A stretch of DNA of 11,598 bases from Chloroflexota bacterium. Its GTDB lineage: Bacteria > Chloroflexota > Limnocylindria > Limnocylindrales > CSP1-4. The stretch is from contig JAKAHX010000025.1 in assembly GCA_021814735.1 (NCBI GenBank), positions 1 to 11,598 on the forward strand. Direction: 5' to 3'. How positions within the stretch are numbered: position 1 is the first letter of the stretch; every line of letters begins with the position of its first letter. Made by a program: the position numbers and the translations under genes. The notes beneath the pieces were generated by a model. That model was not told where the DNA came from, did no database searches, and worked only from the letters and a program-made list of their open reading frames with translations. Shown here in pieces: positions 1 through 6,478 of this stretch.

Positions 1-194
1 CCGATGAACGAGGGGATCCCGCCGCTGCGCCGGATCAGCTCCTCGGCGATCCGGTCCAGCTCGAGCGTGGTGATCCCGGGCGCGATGGCATCGCCGACGC
101 GGTCGAGCACGTCGGCCACCAGCCGACCGGCCCGGCGCATCTGCTCCACCTGGTGCCGGGACTTGAGCGTCACGCGACGCTCCGGGAGGATCAT
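1..194 (-). CDS. map: Methionine aminopeptidase, type I (5' end only)
   Basis: The enzyme removes the initiator methionine from nascent proteins with a two-metal active site. Only the first 64 codons are present; the gene runs off the left edge before any metal ligand. The visible N-terminus contains LKSRHQVEQMRRAGRLVADVL, cited here as residues 10-30, and GITTLELDRIAEELI (40-54), and ends in GGIPSFIG, the region before the substrate pocket in this family. The ATG at 192-194 overlaps the adk stop as ATGA. A GTG at 171-173 (codon 8) is a real alternative: it has GGAG exactly 6 nt upstream and would give MTLKSRHQVEQM, closer to the usual family start. Position after secY and adk is the classic spc-operon tail. 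Identity is secure; the start is not. Confidence 0.95.
   Translation of the reverse strand, partial: MILPERRVTLKSRHQVEQMRRAGRLVADVLDRVGDAIAPGITTLELDRIAEELIRRSGGIPSFI
180..183 (-). promoter_or_regulatory. Possible ribosome-binding site for an internal GTG start of map
   Basis: GGAG on the minus strand lies 6 nt upstream of the in-frame GTG at 171-173. The spacing matches the reliable sites of rpsC, rpsE, rplV, secY and rpsJ, so it is a credible rival to the ATG at 192-194, which has GAGG only 4 nt or GGAG 9 nt upstream. Confidence 0.45.
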
Positions 195-868
195 GCAGCC
201 TCGCTCCGTCCAGGTCGCGCCGGGTGGGCGATGGCCCTGAGCAGAGCCTCGGTCACGGCCTCGACGGGCTGTGCCCCGTCCACGGCCACGAGCGAGCCCC
301 GGGTGGTGTAGTGGTCGATCACCTCGTACATGGGCGGCAGCTGTTGCTCGAGGCGCGCCCGCACCGTCTCCGGGCGGTCGTCGTCGCGCTGGTACAGCTC
401 GGAGCCGTCGATGTCGCAGACGCCGGCCACGCGGGGCGGATGGGTCACCTCGTTGTAGACGTGACCCGACGCGCGGCAGAGCCAGCGCCCGGAGAGCCGC
501 CGGACCAGCTCCTCCTCGGGCACACCCACGTAGAGGGCCGCGTCCACGCGCGAGCCGCGCCGCTCGAGGGCCGCGTCGAGCGCCTCGGCCTGGGGCCGGG
601 TGCGCGGGAAGCCGTCCAGGATGATCCCGGCGGCGGCGTCGGGGCGGGAGAGACGCTCCTCGATCATCCCGATCACCACGGGATCGGGCACCAGGGCGCC
701 GCGTTCCATGTACCGCCGGGCCTCGCGGCCGAGCGCCGTGTCGTTCCGGACCGCGTCGCGGAAGAGGTCGCCGGAGGCCACGTGCACCAGCCCGAGCCGC
801 TCCGCCAGGATGTCCGCCTGGGTCCCCTTGCCGGCGCCGGGGGCCCCGATCATCACGTAGACCTTCAC
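191..868 (-). CDS. adk: Adenylate kinase, long (LID-containing) form
   Basis: Cytosolic phosphotransferase that interconverts ATP + AMP and 2 ADP. The 225 residues contain the P-loop GAPGAGKGT (8-16), the AMP-binding segment ASGDLFR (31-37), the signature DGFPRT (85-90) and a long-form LID at about 126-163 ending in QRDDD. LID positions that hold four Cys in zinc-binding homologues, or His-Ser-Thr-Asp in E. coli, are here Cys131, Ser134, Cys151 and Asp154, a mixed set. The start is GTG (866-868), which overlaps the secY TGA as GTGA and places the P-loop at the normal distance; an internal ATG at codon 6 would cut into the first beta strand. The stop overlaps the map ATG. Residues 214-225 form a short poorly conserved tail. 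Confidence 0.98.
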   Translation of the reverse strand: MKVYVMIGAPGAGKGTQADILAERLGLVHVASGDLFRDAVRNDTALGREARRYMERGALVPDPVVIGMIEERLSRPDAAAGIILDGFPRTRPQAEALDAALERRGSRVDAALYVGVPEEELVRRLSGRWLCRASGHVYNEVTHPPRVAGVCDIDGSELYQRDDDRPETVRARLEQQLPPMYEVIDHYTTRGSLVAVDGAQPVEAVTEALLRAIAHPARPGRSEAA

Positions 869-2142
869 CGGATGAAGCCCTCGTAGTTGCGCATCATCAG
901 TTGCGCCTCCACCTGCTTCATGGTCTCGACCACCACGGACACCACGATCAGCAGCGCGGTACCACCGAGGGCGATGCCCCCCAGGCTCGGGAACGCCTGG
1001 CTGAGGACGAACGGCATGACCGCCACGAGCCCCAGGAAGAGTGCGCCGGCGATCGTGATCCGGAAGACCACGGCCTGCAGGTAGTCGCGGGTGGGGTTGC
1101 CGGGCCGGATGCCGGGGATGAAGCCGCCGTTCTTGCGCAGCTCGTCCGCCGTCTCGTCCGGTTTGAAGGTGAACGCGGTGTAGAAGTAGGTGAACCCGAC
1201 GGTCAGCACGAAGTACAGGATCGCGTAGAGCGGACTGCCCGTGCCGAGCAGGCTCTGGATCGCCCGGGCCACGTCCGCCACCACCGCCACCTGCGAGGAC
1301 TGGAAGTAGGCCGCGATCTGGACCGGGAAGAGGATGATGCTGATGGCGAAGATGATCGGGATGACGCCCGCCTGGTTGACGCGGAGCGGCAGGAACGTCG
1401 AGCCGCCCTGGTAGAGCCGGCGCCCGCGGACGCGGCTGGCGTACTGGACGGGGATGCGGCGCTGGCCCTGGTCGATGTAGATGATGGCCCCGATCACGAT
1501 GACGCCGACCACGGCGAGCGCGATCCCGGCCGCCCAGTCAGGCGCCTCCAGGAACTGGCCCACCGCCAGTGGGATGCGGCCCACGATGCCCGCGAAGATG
1601 ATGAAGCTGATGCCGTTGCCGATCCCCTTCTCGGTGATCAGCTCGCCCAGCCACATCAGCAGGATCGTGCCGGCCGTCAAGGAGACGAGCTGCGTGACGG
1701 TCTGCAGGCTGGCCAGGTCGAAACTGGTCAGCACGCCCTGGTTGCTCAGGATGGCCAGGAACCCGTAGCCCTGGATCAGCGCCAGGGGCACGGTCAGGTA
1801 CCGGGTGTACTGGTTGATCTTCTGGCGCCCGTATTCGCCCTCGCGCGACAGCGACTGCAGGCTCGGGATCACGCCCTGCATCAGGGTCATGATGATCGAC
1901 GCGTTGATGTACGGGTTGACGCCCATCCCGATGATCGAGAAGGACGAGAGCCCGCCGCCCGAGAAGATGTCCAGCAGGCCCAGCAGCTGGTTGTTCTGGA
2001 ACAGCGTGTTCAGCGCGACGCGGTTGACGCCCGGCACGGGCACGTGCGCCAGCGCCCGCACGATGATGAGCATCCCGAGGACGAACAGGATGCGGCGCCG
2101 GATGTCCGGCGCTCGGAACGCGTTGATCAGGGCGTCGAACAC
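865..2142 (-). CDS. secY: Preprotein translocase channel subunit SecY
   Basis: Forms the membrane protein-conducting channel with SecE and SecG and works with SecA or the ribosome. The 425 residues, typical in length, show ten hydrophobic segments, roughly at 16-34, 70-90, 117-135, 147-166, 176-196, 205-223, 258-280, 306-325, 357-378 and 386-405. Recognisable motifs are the helix 2 segment GMGVNPYINASIIMTL (72-87), the cytosolic loop QRRIPVQYASRVRGRR (227-242) and loop NGGFIPGIRPG (338-348), whose Arg346 matches the essential arginine of the C5 loop. The start is GTG (2140-2142); it gives MFDALINAFRAPDIRRR, matching the family N-terminus, and CGGAG lies 6 nt upstream across the rplO stop. It follows rplO by 3 nt and overlaps adk by 4 nt. 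Confidence 0.99.
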   Translation of the reverse strand: MFDALINAFRAPDIRRRILFVLGMLIIVRALAHVPVPGVNRVALNTLFQNNQLLGLLDIFSGGGLSSFSIIGMGVNPYINASIIMTLMQGVIPSLQSLSREGEYGRQKINQYTRYLTVPLALIQGYGFLAILSNQGVLTSFDLASLQTVTQLVSLTAGTILLMWLGELITEKGIGNGISFIIFAGIVGRIPLAVGQFLEAPDWAAGIALAVVGVIVIGAIIYIDQGQRRIPVQYASRVRGRRLYQGGSTFLPLRVNQAGVIPIIFAISIILFPVQIAAYFQSSQVAVVADVARAIQSLLGTGSPLYAILYFVLTVGFTYFYTAFTFKPDETADELRKNGGFIPGIRPGNPTRDYLQAVVFRITIAGALFLGLVAVMPFVLSQAFPSLGGIALGGTALLIVVSVVVETMKQVEAQLMMRNYEGFIR

Positions 2143-2145
2143 CGT

Positions 2146-2784
2146 CTACTCCGCTTCCGGGTCAGCGGACCCCTGCTCCGGTGCCGTGGCTTCCGGCTCC
2201 ACCGCGTCGAAGCCCGCGACGGGTTCCGGCGAAGGGGCGGCACTGTGCTGGCCGGCCGTCGCTTCGGCAGGCTCGGTCCCGAGCGCCGCGAGCGGCTCGT
2301 CGGGGATCTCCAGCACCTGCGCGGTGCCACCGGCCGCCTCGATCTTGGCCGCTGCGCTGCGGGTGAAGGCGTCTGCCACCACGAAGAGCGGGCGGGCGAC
2401 GTCGCCCTGTCCGAGCACCTTGACAGGCTGGCGAAGCGAGCCCAGCAGGCCGGCGGCCAGCAGGAGCTCAGGGTTGACGGCGATCGGGGCGCCGGCTGGC
2501 GCCTCGCCGAACCCGCCCGCCGCGGCGACGGCGTCGATGCGTCCGACGTTCACCACCGCGTACTCGACGCGGAAGCGGCGCTTGAAGCCGCGCAGCTTCG
2601 GAATGCGCTGCGACGCCGGGGTCTGTCCGCCCTCGAACCACGCGGGGATCGAGGCGCCCGTCCGCGCCTTCTGGCCCTTGGTGCCGCGGCCCGCGGTCTT
2701 GCCCTTCCCGGCAGCGATCCCGCGGCCGACGCGGGTTCGCGCGGTGTGCGCGCCCGGGGCGGGGCGCAGGTCGTGGAGCTTCAT
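2146..2784 (-). CDS. rplO: Large-subunit ribosomal protein L15 (uL15) with acidic C-terminal tail
   Basis: Late-assembling 50S protein. The N-terminus LHDLRPAPGA and the Gly/Arg/Lys-rich rRNA-binding stretch RGIAAGKGKTAGRGTKGQKA (21-40) are diagnostic, as are EGGQTPASQRIPKLRGF (51-67) and the C-terminal core ending in AAGGTAQVLEI (150-160). At 212 residues it is about 50-60 longer than most bacterial L15 proteins. The excess, residues 161-212, is a Pro/Ala/Glu-rich stretch with about 12 acidic residues and no Lys or Arg, predicted here to be disordered and not part of the rRNA-binding fold. The ATG overlaps the rpmD TGA (ATGA) and is preceded by GGAGG inside rpmD. secY starts 3 nt after the stop. 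Confidence 0.98.
   Translation of the reverse strand: MKLHDLRPAPGAHTARTRVGRGIAAGKGKTAGRGTKGQKARTGASIPAWFEGGQTPASQRIPKLRGFKRRFRVEYAVVNVGRIDAVAAAGGFGEAPAGAPIAVNPELLLAAGLLGSLRQPVKVLGQGDVARPLFVVADAFTRSAAAKIEAAGGTAQVLEIPDEPLAALGTEPAEATAGQHSAAPSPEPVAGFDAVEPEATAPEQGSADPEAE
2149..2153 (-). promoter_or_regulatory. Ribosome-binding site of secY (GTG start)
   Basis: CGGAG overlaps the last codon and TAG stop region of rplO and sits 6 nt before the secY GTG at 2140-2142, supporting this non-ATG start. Confidence 0.75.
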
Positions 2785-3056
2785 GCCTGTTCCTCCTCCG
2801 TGGCCGGCACGGAGGACGCCGCCGGGCTGGCGGCCGCCCGGCGGCGCGGCCGGCGCGCGGGCTCCACGGTCTCGGGGAGTTCCTCCACCTCGACCAGGAA
2901 CCGGACCGCGCGGACCATGCCACGGGTCGCCGGGTTGTCCGGGACCTCCACCGTCTCGTGCAGCCGGTGCAGGCCGAGGGCGCGGACGGTGCCGCGTGCC
3001 TGGGCCGTGTAGCTGATGGGGCTCTTGCGGAGCCGGACGCGGAGCTTACCGGGCAT
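2781..3056 (-). CDS. rpmD: Large-subunit ribosomal protein L30 (uL30) with C-terminal extension
   Basis: Small 50S protein that binds 23S rRNA. Residues 1-58 are the complete L30 fold: [20 protein letters not shown] (4-23), then [21 protein letters not shown] (27-47), cited as landmarks, and a final strand VRFLVEVEE. Bacterial L30 normally stops near residue 60; this one continues for about 33 residues with an Arg cluster ([10 protein letters not shown], 67-76) followed by Ala/Ser/Pro and TEEEQA. The tail has no visible motif. The ATG (3054-3056) lies inside the end of rpsE, giving an 11-nt overlap, with GGAGG 9 nt upstream. The stop overlaps the rplO start as ATGA, so its translation is likely coupled on both sides. 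Confidence 0.97.
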   Translation of the reverse strand: MPGKLRVRLRKSPISYTAQARGTVRALGLHRLHETVEVPDNPATRGMVRAVRFLVEVEELPETVEPARRPRRRAAASPAASSVPATEEEQA

Positions 3057-3582
3057 CGACGGCCACCTCCGTGGTCGGCTGGCCGCTGATCACACTGCGC
3101 AGCGGCACGCCGCGCTGGGCCGACAGCTCATCCGCGCTGCGGAGGCTGCGGAGGGCCTCCAGCGCGGCCCGGGTGACGTTGACCGGGTTGGTCGACCCGA
3201 GGGACTTCGAGAGGATGTCGCGGATCCCCGCCGACTCGACCACGGCCCGCACCGAGCCGCCGGCGATGACGCCGGTCCCCTGCGACGCCGGGCGGAGCAG
3301 CACGTTGCTGGCGCCGTAGCGCACGCTGACCTCGTGCGGGATCGTGGTGCCCACGAGCGGGACCGCGATGAGGTGCTTCTTGGCGTCCTCGACGCCCTTC
3401 CGGATCGCCTCGGGGACCTCGCCGGCCTTGCCGAGTCCGACCCCGACATGCCCGGCGCCGTCGCCGACGACGACCACCGCGCTGAAGCTGAAGCGGCGGC
3501 CGCCCTTGACGACCTTGGCGACGCGGTTGATCTGGACGACGCGCTCTTCGAGCGTCAGCCTGGCTGGGTCGATCCTCGCCAA
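3046..3582 (-). CDS. rpsE: Small-subunit ribosomal protein S5 (uS5)
   Basis: 30S protein of the decoding and mRNA-entry region, involved in translational accuracy. Its 178 residues show the N-terminal dsRNA-binding-like domain with [20 protein letters not shown] (11-30) and [20 protein letters not shown] (33-52), the signature region around [15 protein letters not shown] (58-72), and a C-terminal domain with [20 protein letters not shown] (104-123). The Gly28-Gly29 turn in KGGRR, near sites of spectinomycin-resistance changes, is intact. The start is TTG at 3580-3582: no in-frame ATG fits, and AAAGGAG sits 6 nt upstream. The stop TAA at 3046 lies within the rpmD gene. It follows rplR after 19 nt, which hold this ribosome-binding site. 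Confidence 0.98.
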   Translation of the reverse strand: MARIDPARLTLEERVVQINRVAKVVKGGRRFSFSAVVVVGDGAGHVGVGLGKAGEVPEAIRKGVEDAKKHLIAVPLVGTTIPHEVSVRYGASNVLLRPASQGTGVIAGGSVRAVVESAGIRDILSKSLGSTNPVNVTRAALEALRSLRSADELSAQRGVPLRSVISGQPTTEVAVDAR

Positions 3583-3588
3583 CGGGGG

Positions 3589-3595
3589 CTCCTTT
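3589..3595 (-). promoter_or_regulatory. Ribosome-binding site that fixes the TTG start of rpsE
   Basis: AAAGGAG on the minus strand lies 6 nt upstream of the TTG at 3580-3582, within the 19-nt rplR-rpsE gap. No ATG or GTG start in frame is compatible with this site. Confidence 0.85.
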
Positions 3596-3601
3596 CCGAT
3601 C

Positions 3602-3964
3602 CTAGAAGTCGAGGCCCGCTTCGCGGGCCGCGTCGGCGAGCGACTTCACGCGTCCGTGGTAGCGGTAACCGGCCCGGTCGAAGACGACCGCGGCAACGCC
3701 GGCGTCCTTCGCGCGCTCCGCGAGGAGCCGTCCGACGGTCCGGGCCCGCTCGGTCTTGGTTGCCTGGAGGGCGCGGATCTCCGGCTCGAGGGAGGATGCC
3801 GCGGCCAGCGTGCGACCGACGGTGTCGTCGATGACCTGGGCGTAGATCTGGTCGATGCTCCGGAAGACGGCCAGGCGCGGTCGTGCCGCCGTGCCCCGAA
3901 GGGAGAGGCGGATCCGCTCGTGGCGCTTCTGGCGCCCGGCGCTCCGGGAAGGTGCCTGGGCCAT
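3602..3964 (-). CDS. rplR: Large-subunit ribosomal protein L18 (uL18)
   Basis: Binds 5S rRNA and, with L5, anchors it in the central protuberance. The 120-residue protein has a basic N-terminus ([16 protein letters not shown], 10-25), the strand RPRLAVFRS (28-36), IYAQVIDD (40-47) and the conserved end [20 protein letters not shown] (93-112) followed by REAGLDF. The ATG (3962-3964) is the only sensible start because an in-frame TAG lies five codons upstream. The nearest Shine-Dalgarno core, AGGAG at 3977-3981, is 12 nt away, longer than for its neighbours. It is separated from rplF by 53 nt, the widest gap in the window, so it is the gene least likely to depend on coupling to the gene before it. 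Confidence 0.98.
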   Translation of the reverse strand: MAQAPSRSAGRQKRHERIRLSLRGTAARPRLAVFRSIDQIYAQVIDDTVGRTLAAASSLEPEIRALQATKTERARTVGRLLAERAKDAGVAAVVFDRAGYRYHGRVKSLADAAREAGLDF

Positions 3965-3990
3965 GTCGGTGGTGGTCTCCTACGGGTGCC

Positions 3991-4011
3991 GCGGGCCCGT
4001 GCAGGACCCGC
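3991..4011 (-). other. Candidate RNA hairpin in the rplF-rplR spacer
   Basis: Read on the minus strand, GCGGGTCC (4011-4004) can pair with GGGCCCGC (3998-3991) around a 5-nt loop, TGCAC. This makes 8 pairs including one G-U. A competing 5-bp stem, ACGGG (4000-3996) with CCCGT (3986-3982), uses some of the same bases and would end directly beside the rplR AGGAG. No U-tract follows, so it is not an intrinsic terminator. Stems of this size arise by chance in G+C-rich DNA; a regulatory or RNA-processing role is only a guess. Confidence 0.3.
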
Positions 4012-4017
4012 CGTGGC

Positions 4018-4569
4018 TCACTTCTTGCCGCCGATCTTGCCGGCCTTGCCGGCCTTGCGGCGGATCTGCTCGCCGGCGTAGCGCACGCCCTTGCCCTTGT
4101 AGGGCTCCGGCTTGCGCGTGGCCCGGACGCGGGCGGCGGTCAGGCCCACCAGCTCCTTGTCGATCCCGACCACGGCGAGCTTCGTGGGGTTCTCCAGCTC
4201 GAAGCTGATCCCCGCGGGCGGATCGATCTCGATCGGGTGGCTGTAGCCCACGCTGAGCTGGAGCTTGTCCCCGACCTTCTGGGCGCGATACCCGACGCCG
4301 GTGATCTCGAGCGGCTTCCGGTACCCGGCGGTCACGCCGGTCACCATGTTGGCGACCAGGGTGCGGGTCAGGCCGTGCAGCTCGCGCGAGCGCTTGTCGT
4401 CACGGGGCCGCTCGACGCGCAGCGAGCCGTCATCGCGCACGACGTTGAGCTCAGGCGCGATGTCGCGGTGCAGCTGGCCGCGGGGACCGGAGACGGTGAT
4501 CGACGAGCCGTCGATGGTCACCTCGACCCCGGGCGGGATGGGGATGGGAAGACGTCCGATGCGTGACAT
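4018..4569 (-). CDS. rplF: Large-subunit ribosomal protein L6 (uL6)
   Basis: 50S protein near the sarcin-ricin loop and the factor-binding site. The 183 residues hold two copies of the L6 fold: the first opens with [17 protein letters not shown] and contains SGPRGQL (27-33), the second contains GVGYRAQ (91-97) and [14 protein letters not shown] (108-121). The C-terminal family signature [14 protein letters not shown] (154-167) is intact, followed by a basic Lys/Gly-rich end. The ATG at 4567-4569 lies 6 nt after the rpsH stop, with no clear Shine-Dalgarno beyond GTAGG, so initiation probably relies on coupling to rpsH. The 53-nt spacer before rplR follows the stop. Confidence 0.98.
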   Translation of the reverse strand: MSRIGRLPIPIPPGVEVTIDGSSITVSGPRGQLHRDIAPELNVVRDDGSLRVERPRDDKRSRELHGLTRTLVANMVTGVTAGYRKPLEITGVGYRAQKVGDKLQLSVGYSHPIEIDPPAGISFELENPTKLAVVGIDKELVGLTAARVRATRKPEPYKGKGVRYAGEQIRRKAGKAGKIGGKK

Positions 4570-4575
4570 GGCGGC

Positions 4576-4974
4576 CTACCAGACGTAGGCCAGGACTTCG
4601 CCGCCGAGCTGGGCCTTGCGTGCCTGCGCGCCGGTCATGATGCCCTGGCTGGTGCTGACGATGACGATCCCCAGGCCGCCGAGGACGCGCGGGATGTCCG
4701 TCTTGCCCGCGTAGACCCGGAGCCCGGGCTTGCTGATCCGCTTGAGGCCCGAGACCACCGGAGCCTTCCCCCCGACATAGCGGAGGGTGACCCGCAGCAT
4801 GGCACGGGGTCCGTCACGGACCTCCTCGTAGTCGGCGATGAAGCCCTCGTCCTTGAGGATCCGCGCGATCTCGCGCTTGGTCCGGGAGGCGGGGATCAGC
4901 ACCTCGGGGTGGCGGGCCCGGCTCGCGTTGCGGATCCGGGTGAGCATGTCGGCGATCGGGTCGGAGATGTTCAT
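4576..4974 (-). CDS. rpsH: Small-subunit ribosomal protein S8 (uS8)
   Basis: Primary 16S rRNA-binding protein of the 30S platform, and in E. coli the translational repressor of the spc operon. The 132-residue protein starts [16 protein letters not shown] (5-20), continues with [20 protein letters not shown] (25-44) and ends with the rRNA-binding signature [13 protein letters not shown] (107-119) plus GGEVLAYVW. The length is normal. The ATG (4972-4974) follows the rpsN TGA by 4 nt with only a weak Shine-Dalgarno. Whether S8 represses this cluster is not visible; the rplX/rplE junction, where the E. coli target lies, is a 4-nt overlap here. Confidence 0.98.
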   Translation of the reverse strand: MNISDPIADMLTRIRNASRARHPEVLIPASRTKREIARILKDEGFIADYEEVRDGPRAMLRVTLRYVGGKAPVVSGLKRISKPGLRVYAGKTDIPRVLGGLGIVIVSTSQGIMTGAQARKAQLGGEVLAYVW

Positions 4975-4978
4975 CGCG

Positions 4979-5164
4979 TCACCAGCTCGACTTCGTCACG
5001 CCCGGGAGCATCCCCTCCAGGGCGCGCTCGCGGAAGCAGATGCGGCACAGCGCGAACCGGCGCATGTAGCCGCGCGGTCGTCCGCAGACGGAGCAGCGGT
5101 GATGCTCGCGCACCTTGAAGCGGCTGGGGCGCTTCGCCTTCGCGATCATGGACTTCTTGGCCAT
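4979..5164 (-). CDS. rpsN: Small-subunit ribosomal protein S14, short zinc-binding type (uS14)
   Basis: 30S head protein. This is the 61-residue zinc-dependent form: [20 protein letters not shown], then a CxxC pair at Cys24/Cys27, a second at Cys40/Cys43, and the typical ending [11 protein letters not shown]. The open frame extends upstream to 5437, but that part is antisense-like sequence within rplE; the ATG at 5162-5164 is preceded by GGGAGGGA (5171-5178) and gives the exact family length. The gene follows rplE by 20 nt and precedes rpsH by 4 nt, its usual place. The cysteine-free long S14 found in E. coli and some other bacteria is not seen in this window. Confidence 0.98.
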   Translation of the reverse strand: MAKKSMIAKAKRPSRFKVREHHRCSVCGRPRGYMRRFALCRICFRERALEGMLPGVTKSSW

Positions 5165-5184
5165 TCGTGGTCCCTCCCGCGCCG

Positions 5185-5724
5185 CTAGCCGGCGAAGGGC
5201 ATGCCGAGGAGCTCGAGAAGCTTCTTCGATTCCTCGTCGGTCTTCGCCGTCGTCACGATGCTCACCTCGAGCCCGCGCAGACGGTCCACCTTGTCGTAGT
5301 CGATCTCGGGAAACGCGAGCTGCTCGCGCAGACCCAGCGAGTAGTTGCCGCGCCCGTCGAACGCCCGCGTCGGAACGCCGTGGAAGTCGCGGATGCGGGG
5401 CAGCGCCAGCTGGGTCAGCCGCTCCAGGAAATCCCACATGCGCTCGCCGCGCAGGGTCACCTTTGCGCCGATGGCGTTGCCGGTGCGCAGGCGGAACTGC
5501 GCGATGGAGCGCTTCGCCCGCGTGACGATCGGCTTCTGGCCGGTGATGGCGGTCAGGTCCGCCACCGCCGCGTCGAGCGCCTTGGCGTTCTGGAGCGCCT
5601 CGCCGAGCCCGATGTTGACCACGATCTTCTCCAGACGCGGCACCTGCATCGGGTTGACGTAGGAGAACTCCTTCTGCAGGGCGGGCACCACCTCCTCGTG
5701 GTAGCGCCGCCGGAGCTCGCTCAT
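5185..5724 (-). CDS. rplE: Large-subunit ribosomal protein L5 (uL5)
   Basis: Binds 5S rRNA and helix 84 of 23S rRNA in the central protuberance and contacts P-site tRNA. The 179 residues are normal in length: [13 protein letters not shown] (8-20), the signature [13 protein letters not shown] (31-43), [19 protein letters not shown] (62-80), [13 protein letters not shown] (91-103), [20 protein letters not shown] (122-141) and an end of [20 protein letters not shown]. The ATG overlaps the rplX TGA (ATGA), with GAGGTG just upstream. rpsN follows after 20 nt, which include that gene's ribosome-binding site. Confidence 0.98.
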   Translation of the reverse strand: MSELRRRYHEEVVPALQKEFSYVNPMQVPRLEKIVVNIGLGEALQNAKALDAAVADLTAITGQKPIVTRAKRSIAQFRLRTGNAIGAKVTLRGERMWDFLERLTQLALPRIRDFHGVPTRAFDGRGNYSLGLREQLAFPEIDYDKVDRLRGLEVSIVTTAKTDEESKKLLELLGMPFAG

Positions 5725-6107
5725 GACTTCACCTCGCGCGCCAGCGGTTCGCCGCAGCGGGCGCAGACGCGCACGCTCGCCCCGGTGCCCAGTGCCGCAT
5801 GACGCACCCGGGTCGGCTGTCCGCAGGACGGACAGACGACCATGACGTTGCTGATGGCCAGGGGCATCGTCTTGTCGAGGATGCCGCCCTGCTGGATCTG
5901 CGGCGCCGATTCCGTCCGGCCCTGGATGGTGCGCGGCTTGGTGTGCCGCTTGGAGACGTTGATTCCACCCACGATCACGCGGTCCGGGCGGATCACGCGG
6001 TCGACCGTGCCGTGCTTGCCGGCGTCCTTGCCGGTGAGCACGACCACCTGGTCGCCCTTGCGGATCTCCGGGACCTTGGTGACGTGCTTGACGACCTCGC
6101 CCGGCAT
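5721..6107 (-). CDS. rplX: Large-subunit ribosomal protein L24 with zinc-ribbon-like C-terminus (uL24)
   Basis: Assembly-initiating 50S protein near the exit of the peptide tunnel. The 128 residues begin with about 12 extra residues, then the KOW motif [19 protein letters not shown] (17-35) and [12 protein letters not shown] (47-58), and continue through [20 protein letters not shown]. Cysteines 92, 95, 115 and 118 form two CxxC pairs 19 residues apart. This cysteine-bearing end, [12 protein letters not shown] and [11 protein letters not shown], is known from L24 of Thermus and others and is absent from E. coli L24. The ATG (6105-6107) follows rplN by 2 nt and is preceded by GGAGGT; the stop overlaps the rplE start. 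Confidence 0.97.
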   Translation of the reverse strand: MPGEVVKHVTKVPEIRKGDQVVVLTGKDAGKHGTVDRVIRPDRVIVGGINVSKRHTKPRTIQGRTESAPQIQQGGILDKTMPLAISNVMVVCPSCGQPTRVRHAALGTGASVRVCARCGEPLAREVKS

Positions 6108-6109
6108 GA

Positions 6110-6478
6110 CTACAGCACCTCCGGGGCGAGCGACACGATCTTCATGTAGTTCCGGTCCCGCAACTCGCGAGCCACCGGGCCGAAGATCCGGGTGCCGCGC
6201 GGGTTGCCCTGGTTGTTGATCAGGACGGCCGCGTTCTCGTCGAAGCGGATGTAGCTGCCGTCAGGGCGGCCGTACTCCTTGACCGTGCGGACCACCACGG
6301 CGCGCACCACGTCACCCTTCTTGACGGCGGCGTTGGGGATCGCCTGCTTGACGCTGGCGATGATCACGTCGCCGACCTCGGCGGTGGTCTTCCGGGAGCG
6401 CCCCATGATGCGGATGCACTGGATGGTCCGGGCGCCGGTGTTGTCGGCCACCTTGAGGCGGCTGTACTGCTGGATCAT
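6110..6478 (-). CDS. rplN: Large-subunit ribosomal protein L14 (uL14)
   Basis: 50S protein at the subunit interface, forming bridges with 16S rRNA and contacting L19. The 122-residue length is exactly typical. Landmarks are [20 protein letters not shown] (1-20), CIRIMGRSR (21-29), [20 protein letters not shown] (36-55), the long signature around VVVRTVKE (61-68), [20 protein letters not shown] (77-96), [12 protein letters not shown] (97-108) and [10 protein letters not shown] at the end. The ATG overlaps the rpsQ TGA as ATGA, with GGAGG 9 nt upstream inside rpsQ. It marks the start of the spc-type half, but there is no promoter-sized gap before it. Confidence 0.98.
   Translation of the reverse strand: MIQQYSRLKVADNTGARTIQCIRIMGRSRKTTAEVGDVIIASVKQAIPNAAVKKGDVVRAVVVRTVKEYGRPDGSYIRFDENAAVLINNQGNPRGTRIFGPVARELRDRNYMKIVSLAPEVL

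Noticed and set aside
901..3012. A 703-codon open frame on the plus strand, antisense to secY, rplO and rpmD, rich in His, Asp, Arg and Gly.
   Set aside because: It lies exactly opposite well-conserved genes and its composition is what antisense reading of G+C-rich codons gives. It has no recognisable domain. A signature of codon selection independent of the sense genes would be needed to keep it.
3016..3834. A 272-codon plus-strand frame antisense to rpsE and rplR.
   Set aside because: Composition and position again fit an antisense shadow; no motif or sensible ribosome-binding site makes it a gene.
3991..4011. The rplF-rplR hairpin as a rho-independent terminator.
   Set aside because: No run of U follows the stem on the transcribed strand, and the operon clearly continues.
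5165..5437. Upstream extension of the rpsN frame inside rplE.
   Set aside because: The added part is out-of-frame rplE sequence; the short zinc-type S14 is complete from the ATG at 5162-5164 with a good ribosome-binding site.
5700..5740. An E. coli-like S8 repressor site at the rplX-rplE junction.
   Set aside because: The genes overlap by 4 nt, and I could not recognise a convincing helix matching the 16S S8-binding site by eye; a covariance-model search would decide.
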